Assembly (NCBI GenBank): GCA_910589415.1
Contig: OU342639.1
Location: forward strand, 4,782,268-4,846,267
Length of the DNA stretch: 64,000 bases
Origin: Malachius bipustulatus
Taxonomy: Eukaryota > Arthropoda > Insecta > Coleoptera > Melyridae
Direction: 5' to 3'
The translations under genes and the position numbers were made by a program. Below are positions 14,501-26,538 of this stretch, in pieces (the stretch's first letter is position 1; each line of letters opens with the position of its first letter). The notes under the pieces are model-generated. The model was not told where the DNA came from. It was given only the letters and a program-made list of their open reading frames with translations, and searched no databases.

Positions 14501-17500
14501 GAAATTCGTTGTCAGTAATGCTCGAGTGAAATTGAAAAATCCCTATCAGGATCGCAGAGACTCGAGGAGATTTTTCGACGAAATGAAGGAAAAAGATCGC
14601 CTCGCATATTTCTGTGATCCTGGTCGGGGATTTTGCAAATATTATTTCATGAAATTCGTTGTCAGTAATGCTCGAGTGAAATTGAAAAATCCCTATCAGG
14701 ATCGCAGAGACTCGAGGAGATTTTTCGGCGAAATGAAGGAAAAAGATCTCCTCGCATTTCTGTGATCCTGGGCGGGGATTTTCCTATTATTATTTCATGA
14801 AATTCGTTGTCAGTAATACTCGAGTGAAATTGATAAATCCCTATCAGGATCGCAGAGAAGCGAGGAGATTTTTTGCCGAATTGTAGGAAAGAATCTCCTC
14901 GCATTTCTGTGATCCTGGTCGGGGATTTTGCAATTATTATTTCATGAAATTCCTTGTCAGCAGTGCTCGAGTGAAATTGAAAATCCCTATCAGGATCGCA
15001 GAGACGCGAGGAGATTTTTCGACGAAATGAAGGAAAAAGATATCCTCGCATTTCTGTGATCCTGGTCGGGGATTTTCCAATTATTATTTCATCAAATTCG
15101 TTGTTAGCAATGCTCGAGTGAAATTGAGAAATCCCTATCAGGATCGCAAAGACGCAAGGAGATTTTTTGCCGAATTTAAGGAAAAAATCTCCTCGCATTT
15201 CTGTGATCCTGGTCGGGGATTTTGCAATTATTATTTCATGAAATTCGTTGTCAGTAATGCTCGAGTGAAATTGATAAATCCCTATCAGGATCGCAGAGAA
15301 GCGAGGAGATTTTTTGCCGAATTGTAGGAAAAAATCTCCTCGCATTTCTGTGATCCTGGTCGGGGATTTTGCAATTATTATTTCATGAAATTCCTTGTCA
15401 GCAGTGCTCGAGTGAAATTGATAAATCCCTATCAGGATTGCAGAGACGCGAGGAGATTTTTTCCTTCATTTCGGCAAAAAATCTCCTGAAATGAAGGAAA
15501 AAATCTCCTCGCATTTCTGTGATCCTGGTCGGGGATTTTGCAAATATTATTTCATGAAATTCGTTGTCATCCATGTATGAGTGAAATTGAAAAATCCCTA
15601 TCAGGATCGCAGAGACGCGAGAAGATTTTTTGCCGAATTGGAGGAAAAAGATCTCCTCGCATCTCTGTGATCCTGGTCGGGGATTTTGCAATTATTATTT
15701 CATGAAATTCGTTGTCAGTAATGCTCGAGTGAAATTGAAAAATCCCTATCAGGATCGCAGAGACTCGAGGAGATTTTTCGGCGAAATGAAGGAAAAAGAT
15801 CTCCTCGCATTTCTGTGATCCTGGGCGGGGATTTTCCTATTATTATTTCATGAAATTCGTTGTCAGTAATACTCGAGTGAAATTGATAAATCCCTATCAG
15901 GATCGCAGAGACGCAAGGAGATTTTTTGCAGAATTTAAGGAAAAAATCTCCTCGCATTTCTGTGATCCTGGTCGGGGATTTTGCAATTATTATTTCATGA
16001 AATTCGTTGTCAGTAATGCTCGAGTGAAATTGATAAATCCCTATCAGGATCGCAGAGAAGCGAGGAGATTTTTTGCCGAATTGTAGGAAAAAATCTCCTC
16101 GCATTTCTGTGATCCTGGTCGGGGATTTTGCAATTATTACTTCATGAAATTCCTTGTCAGCAGTGCTCGAGTGAAATTGAAAAATCCCTATCAGGATCGC
16201 AGAGACGCGACGAGATTTTTCGACGAAATGAAGGAAAAAGATCTCCTCGCATTTCTGTGATCCTGGTCGGGGATTTTGCAATTATTACTTCATTAAATTC
16301 GTTGTCAGCAATGCTCGAGTGAAATTGAGAAATCCCTATCAGGATCGCAGAGACGCAAGGAGATTTTTTGCCGAATTTAAGGAAAAAATCTCCTCGCATT
16401 TCTGTGATCCTGGTCGGGGATTTTGCAATTATTATTTCATGAAATTCGTTGTCAGCAATGCTCGAGTGAAATTGAAAAATCCCTATCAGGATCGCAGAGA
16501 CTCGAGGATATTTTTCGGCGAAATGAAGGAAAAAGATCTCCTCGCATTTCTGTGATCCTGGGCGGGGATTTTGCAATTATTATTTCATGAAATTCGTTGT
16601 CAGTAATGCTCGAGTGAAATTGAAAAATCCCTATCAGGATCGCAGAGAAGCTAGGGGATTTTTCGACGAAGGAAAAAGATCGCCTCGCATATTTCAGTGA
16701 TCCTGGTCGGGGATTTTGCAATTATTATTTCATGAGATTCGTTGTCAGTAATGCTCGAGTGAAATTGAAAAATCCATATCAGGATCGCAGAGAAGCGAGG
16801 AGATTTTTCGACGAAATGAAGGAAAAAGATCGCCTCGCATATTTCTGTGATCCTGGTCGGGGATTTTCCTATTATTATTTCATGAAATTCGTTGTCAGTA
16901 ATGCTCGAGTGAAATTGAAAAATCCCTATCAGGATCGCAGAGACTCGAGGAGATTTTTCGGCGAAATGAAGGAAAAAGATCTCCTCGCATTTCTGTGATC
17001 CTGGGCGGGGATTTTCCTATTATTATTTCATGAAATTCGTTGTCAGTAATACTCGAGTGAAATTGATAAATCCCTATCAGGATCGCAGAGAAGCGAGGAG
17101 ATTTTTTGCCGAATTGTAGGAAAGAATCTCCTCGCATTTCTGTGATCCTGGTCGGGGATTTTGCAATTATTATTTCATGAAATTCCTTGTCAGCAGTGCT
17201 CGAGTGAAATTGAAAATCCCTATCAGGATCGCAGAGACGCGAGGAGATTTTTCGACGAAATGAAGGAAAAAGATATCCTCGCATTTCTGTGATCCTGGTC
17301 GGGAATTTTCCAATTATTATTTCATCAAATTCGTTGTCAGCAATGCTCGAGTGAAATTGAGAAATCCCTATCAGGATCGCAGAGACGCAAGGAGATTTTT
17401 TGCCGAATTTAAGGAAAAAATCTCCTCGCATTTCTGTGATCCTGGTCGGGGATTTTGCAATTATTATTTCATGAAATTCGTTGTCAGCAAAGCTTGACTG

Positions 17501-20500
17501 AAATTGAAAAATCCCTATCAGGATCGCAGGGACTCGAGGAGATTTTTCGGCGAAATGAAGGAAAAAGATCTCCTCGCATTTCTGTGATCCTGGTCGGGGA
17601 TTTTGCAATTATTATTTCATGAGATTCGTTGTCAGTAATGCTCGAGTGAAATTGAAAAATCCATATCAGGATCGCAGAGAAGCGAGGAGATTTTTCGACG
17701 AAATGAAGGAAAAAGATCGCCTCGCATATTTCTGTGATCCTGGTCGGGGATTTTGCAAATATTATTTCATGAAATTCGTTGTCAGTAATGCTCGAGTGAA
17801 ATTGAAAAATCCCTATCAGGATCGCAGAGACTCGAGGAGATTTTTCGGCGAAATGAAGGAAAAAGATCTCCTCGCATTTCTGTGATCCTGGGCGGGGATT
17901 TTCCTATTATTATTTCATGAAATTCGTTGTCAGTAATACTCGAGTGAAATTGATAAATCCCTATCAGGATCGCAGAGAAGCGAGGAGATTTTTTGCCGAA
18001 TTGTAGGAAAGAATCTCCTCGCATTTCTGTGATCCTGGTCGGGGATTTTGCAATTATTATTTCATGAAATTCCTTGTCAGCAGTGCTCGAGTGAAATTGA
18101 AAATCCCTATCAGGATCGCAGAGACGCGAGGAGATTTTTCGACGAAATGAAGGAAAAAGATATCCTCGCATTTCTGTGATCCTGGTCGGGGATTTTCCAA
18201 TTATTATTTCATCAAATTCGTTGTTAGCAATGCTCGAGTGAAATTGAGAAATCCCTATCAGGATCGCAAAGACGCAAGGAGATTTTTTGCCGAATTTAAG
18301 GAAAAAATCTCCTCGCATTTCTGTGATCCTGGTCGGGGATTTTGCAATTATTATTTCATGAAATTCGTTGTCAGTAATGCTCGAGTGAAATTGATAAATC
18401 CCTATCAGGATCGCAGAGAAGCGAGGAGATTTTTTGCCGAATTGTAGGAAAAAATCTCCTCGCATTTCTGTGATCCTGGTCGGGGATTTTGCAATTATTA
18501 TTTCATGAAATTCCTTGTCAGCAGTGCTCGAGTGAAATTGATAAATCCCTATCAGGATTGCAGAGACGCGAGGAGATTTTTTCCTTCATTTCGGCAAAAA
18601 ATCTCCTGAAATGAAGGAAAAAATCTCCTCGCATTTCTGTGATCCTGGTCGGGGATTTTGCAAATATTATTTCATGAAATTCGTTGTCATCCATGTATGA
18701 GTGAAATTGAAAAATCCCTATCAGGATCGCAGAGACGCGAGAAGATTTTTTGCCGAATTGGAGGAAAAAGATCTCCTCGCATCTCTGTGATCCTGGTCGG
18801 GGATTTTGCAATTATTATTTCATGAAATTCGTTGTCAGTAATGCTCGAGTGAAATTGAAAAATCCCTATCAGGATCGCAGAGACTCGAGGAGATTTTTCG
18901 GCGAAATGAAGGAAAAAGATCTCCTCGCATTTCTGTGATCCTGGGCGGGGATTTTCCTATTATTATTTCATGAAATTCGTTGTCAGTAATACTCGAGTGA
19001 AATTGATAAATCCCTATCAGGATCGCAGAGAAGCGAGGAGATTTTTTGCCGAATTGTAGGAAAGAATCTCCTCGCATTTCTGTGATCCTGGTCGGGGATT
19101 TTGCAATTATTATTTCATGAAATTCCTTGTCAGCAATGCTTGACTGAAATTGAAAACTCCCTATCAGGATCGCAGAGACTCGAGGATATTTTTCGGCGAA
19201 ATGAAGGAAAAAGATCTCCTCGCATTTCTGTGATCCTGGGCGGGGATTTTGCAATTATTATTTCATGAAATTCGTTGTCAGTAATGCTCGAGTGAAATTG
19301 AAAAATCCCTATCAGGATCGCAGAGACGCGACGAGATTTTTCGACGAAATGAAGGAAAAAGATATCCTCGCATTTCTGTGATCCTGGTCGGGGATTTTTT
19401 AATTATTATTTCATCAAATTCGTTGTCAGCAATGCTCGAGTGAAATTGAGAAATCCCTATCAGGATCGCAGAGACGCAAGGAGATTTTTTGCCGAATTTA
19501 AGGAAAAAATCTCCTCGCATTTCTGTGATCCTGGTCGGGGATTTTGCAATTATTATTTCATGAAATTCGTTGTCAGCAATGCTCGAGTGAAATTGAAAAA
19601 TCCCTATCAGGATCGCAGAGACTCGAGGATATTTTTCGGCGAAATGAAGGAAAAAGATCTCCTCGCATTTCTGTGATCCTGGGCGGGGATTTTGCAATTA
19701 TTATTTCATGAAATTCGTTGTCAGCAATGCTTGACTGAAATTGAAAAATCCCTATCAGGATCGCAGAGACTCGAGGAGATTTTTCGGCGAAATGAAGGAA
19801 AAAGATCTCCTCGCATTTCTGTGATCCTGGTCGGGGATTTTGCAATTATTATTTCATGAAATTCGTTGTCAGTAATGCTCGAGTGAAATTGAAAAATCCC
19901 TATCAGGATCGCAGAGACTCGAGGAGATTTTTCGACGAAATGAAGGAAAAAGATCGCCTCGCATATTTCTGTGATCCTGGTCGGGGATTTTGCAAATATT
20001 ATTTCATGAAATTCGTTGTCAGTAATGCTCGAGTGAAATTGAAAAATCCCTATCAGGATCGCAGAGACTCGAGGAGATTTTTCGGCGAAATGAAGGAAAA
20101 AGATCTCCTCGCATTTCTGTGATCCTGGGCGGGGATTTTCCTATTATTATTTCATGAAATTCGTTGTCAGTAATACTCGAGTGAAATTGATAAATCCCTA
20201 TCAGGATCGCAGAGAAGCGAGGAGATTTTTTGCCGAATTGTAGGAAAGAATCTCCTCGCATTTCTGTGATCCTGGTCGGGGATTTTGCAATTATTATTTC
20301 ATGAAATTCCTTGTCAGCAGTGCTCGAGTGAAATTGAAAATCCCTATCAGGATCGCAGAGACGCGAGGAGATTTTTCGACGAAATGAAGGAAAAAGATAT
20401 CCTCGCATTTCTGTGATCCTGGTCGGGGATTTTCCAATTATTATTTCATCAAATTCGTTGTTAGCAATGCTCGAGTGAAATTGAGAAATCCCTATCAGGA

Positions 20501-22251
20501 TCGCAAAGACGCAAGGAGATTTTTTGCCGAATTTAAGGAAAAAATCTCCTCGCATTTCTGTGATCCTGGTCGGGGATTTTGCAATTATTATTTCATGAAA
20601 TTCGTTGTCAGTAATGCTCGAGTGAAATTGATAAATCCCTATCAGGATCGCAGAGAAGCGAGGAGATTTTTTGCCGAATTGTAGGAAAAAATCTCCTCGC
20701 ATTTCTGTGATCCTGGTCGGGGATTTTGCAATTATTATTTCATGAAATTCCTTGTCAGCAGTGCTCGAGTGAAATTGATAAATCCCTATCAGGATTGCAG
20801 AGACGCGAGGAGATTTTTTCCTTCATTTCGGCAAAAAATCTCCTGAAATGAAGGAAAAAATCTCCTCGCATTTCTGTGATCCTGGTCGGGGATTTTGCAA
20901 ATATTATTTCATGAAATTCGTTGTCATCCATGTATGAGTGAAATTGAAAAATCCCTATCAGGATCGCAGAGACGCGAGAAGATTTTTTGCCGAATTGGAG
21001 GAAAAAGATCTCCTCGCATCTCTGTGATCCTGGTCGGGGATTTTGCAATTATTATTTCATGAAATTCGTTGTCAGTAATGCTCGAGTGAAATTGAAAAAT
21101 CCCTATCAGGATCGCAGAGACTCGAGGAGATTTTTCGGCGAAATGAAGGAAAAAGATCTCCTCGCATTTCTGTGATCCTGGGCGGGGATTTTCCTATTAT
21201 TATTTCATGAAATTCGTTGTCAGTAATACTCGAGTGAAATTGATAAATCCCTATCAGGATCGCAGAGACGCAAGGAGATTTTTTGCAGAATTTAAGGAAA
21301 AAATCTCCTCGCATTTCTGTGATCCTGGTCGGGGATTTTGCAATTATTATTTCATGAAATTCGTTGTCAGTAATGCTCGAGTGAAATTGATAAATCCCTA
21401 TCAGGATCGCAGAGAAGCGAGGAGATTTTTTGCCGAATTGTAGGAAAAAATCTCCTCGCATTTCTGTGATCCTGGTCGGGGATTTTGCAATTATTACTTC
21501 ATGAAATTCCTTGTCAGCAGTGCTCGAGTGAAATTGAAAAATCCCTATCAGGATCGCAGAGACGCGACGAGATTTTTCGACGAAATGAAGGAAAAAGATC
21601 TCCTCGCATTTCTGTGATCCTGGTCGGGGATTTTGCAATTATTATTTCATTAAATTCGTTGTCAGCAGTGCTCGAGTGAAATTGAGAAATCCCTATCAGG
21701 ATCGCAGAGACGCAAGGAGATTTTTTGCCGAATTTAAGGAAAAAATCTCCTCGCATTTCTGTGATCCTGGTCGGGGATTTTGCAATTATTATTTCATGAA
21801 ATTCGTTGTCAGCAATGCTCGAGTGAAATTGAAAAATCCCTATCAGGATCGCAGAGACTCGAGGATATTTTTCGGCGAAATGAAGGAAAAAGATCTCCTC
21901 GCATTTCTGTGATCCTGGGCGGGGATTTTGCAATTATTATTTCATGAAATTCGTTGTCAGTAATGCTCGAGTGAAATTGAAAAATCCCTATCAGGATCGC
22001 AGAGAAGCTAGGGGATTTTTCGACGAAGGAAAAAGATCGCCTCGCATATTTCAGTGATCCTGGTCGGGGATTTTGCAATTATTATTTCATGAGATTCGTT
22101 GTCAGTAATGCTCGAGTGAAATTGAAAAATCCATATCAGGATCGCAGAGAAGCGAGGAGATTTTTCGACGAAATGAAGGAAAAAGATCGCCTCGCATATT
22201 TCTGTGATCCTGGTCGGGGATTTTCCTATTATTATTTCATGAAATTCGTTG
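11538..22251. repeat. Higher-order repeat, two tandem copies, 5,357-bp period
   Basis: 11,538-16,894 and 16,895-22,251 are near-identical copies at an offset of 5,357 bp (about 36 monomers). Rare private variants are shared at the exact offset: GTCGGGAATTTTCC at about 11,941 and 17,298, CAGCAAAGCTTGACTG at about 12,128 and 17,485, and CGCAGGGACTCG at about 12,161 and 17,518. Inside each copy a 2,237-bp offset links about 12,425-13,480 with 14,662-15,715, so the unit is itself internally duplicated. Copies are not fully identical: the palindrome at 13,196 differs from its partner at 18,553. Confidence 0.85.
13196..13290. repeat. Perfect 40-bp palindrome in the 169-bp satellite variant
   Basis: Arms 13,196-13,235 and 13,251-13,290 are exact reverse complements over 40 bases, with the same 15-base spacer as the other 169-bp monomers. 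The sister copies match only over 25 bases, because they read GGATTGCAGAGACGCG where this copy reads GGATCACAGAAATGCG. All four differences are changes towards the opposite arm. Confidence 0.9.
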
Positions 22252-22859
22252 TCAGTAATGCTCGAGTGAAATTGAAAAATCCCTATCAGGATCGCAGAGA
22301 CTCGAGGAGATTTTTCGGCGAAATGAAGGAAAAAGATCTCCTCGCATTTCTGTGATCCTGGGCGGGGATTTTCCTATTATTATTTCATGAAATTCGTTGT
22401 CAGTAATACTCGAGTGAAATTGATAAATCCCTATCAGAATCGCAGAGAAGCGAGGAGATTTTTTGCCGAATTGTAGGAAAAAATCTCCTCGCATTTCTGT
22501 GATCCTGGTCGGGGATTTTGCAATTATTATTTCATGAAATTCCTTGTCAGTAATGCTCGAGTGAAATTGAAAAATCCATATCAGGATCGCAGAGAAGCGA
22601 GGAGATTTTTCGACGAAATGAAGGAAAAAGATCGCCTCGCATATTTCTGTGATCCTGGTCGGGGATTTTCCAATTATTATTTCATCAAATTCGTTGTCAG
22701 CAATGCTCGAGTGAAATTGAGAAATCCCTATCAGGATCGCAGAGACGCAAGGAGATTTTTTGCCGAATTTAAGGAAAAAATCTCCTCGCATTTCTGTGAT
22801 CCTGGGCGGGGATTTTGCAATTATTATTTCATGAAATTCGTTGTCAGCAATGCTCGAGT

Positions 22860-24654
22860 GAAATTGAAAAATCCCTATCAGGATCGCAGAGACTCGAGGA
22901 TATTTTTCGGCGAAATGAAGGAAAAAGATCTCCTCGCATTTCTGTGATCCTGGGCGGGGATTTTGCAATTATTATTTCATGAGATTCGTTGTCAGTAATG
23001 CTCGAGTGAAATTGAAAAATCCATATCAGGATCGCAGAGAAGCGAGGAGATTTTTCGACGAAATGAAGGAAAAAGATCGCCTCGCATATTTCTGTGATCC
23101 TGGTCGGGGATTTTCCTATTATTATTTCATGAAATTCGTTGTCAGTAATGCTCGAGTGAAATTAAAAATCCCTATCAGGATCGCAGAGACTCGAGGAGAT
23201 TTTTCGGCGAAATGAAGGAAAAAGATCTCCTCGCATTTCTGTGATCCTGGGCGGGGATTTTGCAATTATTATTTCATGAGATTCGTTGTCAGTAATGCTC
23301 GAGTGAAATTGAAAAATCCCTATCAGGATCGCAGAGACTCGAGGAGATTTTTCGGCGAAATGAAGGAAAAAGATCTCCTCGCATTTCTGTGATCCTGGTC
23401 GGGGATTTTGCAATTATTATTTCATGAAATTCCTTGTCAGCAGTGCTCGAGTGAAATTGAAAAATCCCTATCAGGATCGCAGAGACGCGAGGAGATTTTT
23501 CGACGAAATGAAGGAAAAAGATATCCTCGCATTTCTGTGATCCTGGTCGGGGATTTTCCAATTATTATTTCATCAAATTCGTTGTCAGCAATGCTCGAGT
23601 GAAATTGAGAAATCCCTATCAGGATCGCAGAGACGCAAGGAGATTTTTTGCCGAATTTAAGGAAAAAATCTCCTCGCATTTCTGTGATCCTGGTCGGGGA
23701 TTTTGCAATTATTATTTCATGAAATTCGTTGTCAGCAATGCTTGACTGAAATTGAAAAATCCCTATCAGGATCGCAGAGACTCGAGGATATTTTTCGGCG
23801 AAATGAAGGAAAAAGATCTCCTCGCATTTCTGTGATCCTGGGCGGGGATTTTGCAATTATTATTTCATGAGATTCGTTGTCAGTAATGCTCGAGTGAAAT
23901 TGAAAAATCCATATCAGGATCGCAGAGAAGCGAGGAGATTTTTCGACGAAATGAAGGAAAAAGATCGCCTCGCATATTTCTGTGATCCTGGTCGGGGATT
24001 TTCCTATTATTATTTCATGAAATTCGTTGTCAGTAATGCTCGAGTGAAATTAAAAATCCCTATCAGGATCGCAGAGACTCGAGGAGATTTTTCGGCGAAA
24101 TGAAGGAAAAAGATCTCCTCGCATTTCTGTGATCCTGGGCGGGGATTTTGCAATTATTATTTCATGAGATTCGTTGTCAGTAATGCTCGAGTGAAATTGA
24201 AAAATCCCTATCAGGATCGCAGAGACTCGAGGAGATTTTTCGGCGAAATGAAGGAAAAAGATCTCCTCGCATTTCTGTGATCCTGGTCGGGGATTTTGCA
24301 ATTATTATTTCATGAAATTCCTTGTCAGCAGTGCTCGAGTGAAATTGAAAAATCCCTATCAGGATCGCAGAGACGCGAGGAGATTTTTCGACGAAATGAA
24401 GGAAAAAGATATCCTCGCATTTCTGTGATCCTGGTCGGGGATTTTCCAATTATTATTTCATCAAATTCGTTGTCAGCAATGCTCGAGTGAAATTGAGAAA
24501 TCCCTATCAGGATCGCAGAGACGCAAGGAGATTTTTTGCCGAATTTAAGGAAAAAATCTCCTCGCATTTCTGTGATCCTGGTCGGGGATTTTGCAATTAT
24601 TATTTCATGAAATTCGTTGTCAGCAATGCTTGACTGAAATTGAAAAATCCCTAT
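22860..24654. repeat. Higher-order repeat, two tandem copies, 888-bp period
   Basis: Six monomers are duplicated at an offset of exactly 888 bp (6 x 148). Both copies share the rare GTGAAATTAAAAATCCC deletion variant at about 23,157 and 24,045, and the same order of GAGATTCG and GAAATTCC variants. The second copy loses homology at about 24,654, close to the array edge. Confidence 0.8.
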
Positions 24655-25233
24655 CAAGATCGCGGAGAAGCGAGGAGATTTTTTGCCGAATTGTAGGAAA
24701 AAGATCGCCTCGCATATTTCTGTGATCCTGGTCGGGGATTTTGCAAATATTATTTCATGAAATTCGTTGTCAGTAATGCTCGAGTGAAATTGAAAAATCC
24801 CTATCAGGATCGCAGAGACGCGAGGAGATTTTTCGACGAAATGAAGGAAAAAGATATCCTCGCATTTCTGTGATCCTGGTCGGGGATTTTCCAATTATTA
24901 TTTCATCAAATTCGTTGTCAGCAATGCTCGAGTGAAATTGAGAAATCCCTATCAGGATCGCGGAGAAGCGAGGAGATTTTTTGCCGAATTGTAGGAAAAA
25001 GATCGCCTCGCATATTTCTGTGATCCTGGTCGGGGATTTTGCAATTATTATTTCATGAAATTCGTTGTCAGTAATGCTCAAGTGAAATTGGAAAATCCCT
25101 ATCAGGATCGCAGAGACGCGAGGAGATTTTAAGGCGAAATGAAGGAAAAAGATCTCCTCGCATTTCTGTAGAATCGTGGGGATTGGATTTGGAGATAAGA
25201 ATGTCAAAAATGAGTCAGTTGAGACCCCATCCC

Positions 25234-25545
25234 CGAGTGTTCGTGAAACTTCTGGAAGGTTCCGGAAGGTTCTAGAATATTCGAGAATATTATGTTTATG
25301 TTCCGAAACGAAATAGTTAGAATTTCTGGAATTGTTAGATATTTGAGAGTGTTCGAAAATAAAACAGGTTTGAGGTTGCTTGAGAATGTTTTAGAATGTT
25401 CGAAAACATTTCGAAATTTTGTTGCTCTAAGATATTATAGAATTTCCAGAATGTTAAAGAATACTCTAGAATAGCCTGCTGGTTTGTTCTTTACTGTTCC
25501 TAAATGTTCTAGAACGTTCTAGCGTGTTCCAGGAATGTTATAAGT
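25234..25545. repeat. 10-bp-period TTCTAGAANN minisatellite beside the satellite edge
   Basis: From about 25,234 to 25,545 the sequence is dominated by TTC and GAA triplets alternating at 5-bp spacing. It is perfect at the left (25,240-25,287), degenerate in the middle (GAATGTTTTAGAATGTTCG near 25,383-25,402) and good again at 25,507-25,519 (TTCTAGAACGTTC). It is the first non-satellite DNA after the array. The 60-aa open frame here has no recognisable content and is ignored. Confidence 0.75.
25240..25287. promoter_or_regulatory. Ten consecutive perfect heat-shock-factor pentamers
   Basis: TTC or GAA occurs at 25,240, 25,245, 25,250, 25,255, 25,260, 25,265, 25,270, 25,275, 25,280 and 25,285, strictly alternating with 2-bp gaps. 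HSF trimers bind inverted nGAAn pentamers and three suffice for a canonical heat-shock element, so this is an unusually long ideal element. Whether it drives transcription, for instance of the adjoining satellite, is inference. It could instead be only a minisatellite that happens to match. Confidence 0.6.
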
Positions 25546-26290
25546 ATATTCTTAAGAATTAAAAAAAGAAGCATTTGGTTTTTGTGATTTCTAATAAAAT
25601 TCCATACATAACACGTCATGAAAGTTAGCTTTTACAGGACTCGGCAGCAAATTGCAGTAAATAAAAGTAGACTATGAAGCTTTTATAAATAATCGAAAAA
25701 CTGAGATCGAAAAATGAAAAAAATAAATAAATAAACTCCGGACAAGCGCGAGTTTGAAATCGTAACTGATATCGGGTATCGGGGTGTTGTGCCATGGTAC
25801 ATGGAGATTCGCTCCGAACGTTTCGTCTACAGCTGCTGTAGATATCATCAGCGGTTACGTATTCAATTTCAAAAGCGATTCCAGTTTCGTTCGATAATAT
25901 AGGCTAGTTGCATAAAAATAATTATAAAAATTCACGAATGATACATTTTGAACGCATGCGGCAGTATTTTTTGACAGTGTTTGGGTTTAAGTGCCTACTT
26001 TTTTTTAACAGATTTACAAAGAAAAATAAATTTCCAACCATTTGAGCGAAGGAAGTTAGGAGAGATAGAGAATAGAGAGAGGAAAAGATGTCCATTTTAA
26101 ATCCGATTCCAGCTATCATTCTTAGGAATTTTTGTTTATTTTCTGTGGAACGTTTCACCCTGTATAACAAATCGAACCCAAGCTGTTGACGAAAGAGGCT
26201 GCCGCATAAAAATTATTGGAAAAATGTAAAAATGGTAAACTGCCGTCTTTGGCAATGCTACTTAATTATTTAAAACTTAGCTATACATAT
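25546..26290. other. AT-rich intergenic DNA, nothing recognised
   Basis: No gene, splice-flanked coding segment or clear repeat was recognised. Short open frames here have no family resemblance. Confidence 0.5.
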
Positions 26291-26538
26291 GGTGTTTACT
26301 GTAAGGTTGGCCAAACTTCACAGGCTGATTCTTCAGACTAAAATAAACAAAAAATTTTCCATTAACATGTGTTTGGAAATGCACCGTTTTTGAGATACAG
26401 GGTGTCGAAGAAATATTATTTTTACAGTTTTTTCAGGATATCTCGGGAACCGTATGAGATACATGTTCAGCTCTTATACACACTATGTACACACTATTTC
26501 CCGTATATTCGTTGTAAAATACAGGTTTTAAAAAAATT

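Larger units (their letters stand above)
1..25169. repeat. 148-bp satellite DNA array (about 170 monomers)
   Basis: One uninterrupted tandem array of a 147/148-bp monomer fills the first 25 kb and enters from outside the window. Landmarks recurring every unit are TCCTGGTCGGGGATTTT, ATTTCATGAAATTCGTTGTC, GCTCGAGTGAAATTGA and AATCCCTATCAGGATCGCAG. Monomers differ by substitutions and small indels: a CGGCGAAATGAAGG form of 148 bp, a GCCGAATTTAAGG form of 147 bp, a form with a short deletion (TTCGACGAAGGAAAAAG) and a 169-bp palindromic form. The left half of each monomer is an imperfect reverse complement of the right half. The repeated open frames on both strands are a by-product of this composition, not genes. 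Its size and organisation are typical of insect centromeric or pericentromeric satellites; a centromeric location is inference. Confidence 0.97.

Noticed and set aside
1..25169. CENP-B box in the satellite (TTCGTTG segment)
   Set aside because: TTCGTTG matches the first half of the box, but the following bases (TCAGCAATG) lack the required A and CGGG, so it is only a partial match.
1..25169. CRISPR array
   Set aside because: Repeat units are contiguous 147/148-bp monomers with no short repeat and unique spacer pattern, and the context is eukaryotic.
17..25207. Dozens of overlapping open frames of 60-259 residues on both strands
   Set aside because: They all lie in the satellite, repeat the same peptides at the monomer period in several frames and on both strands, and reflect DNA symmetry rather than coding selection.
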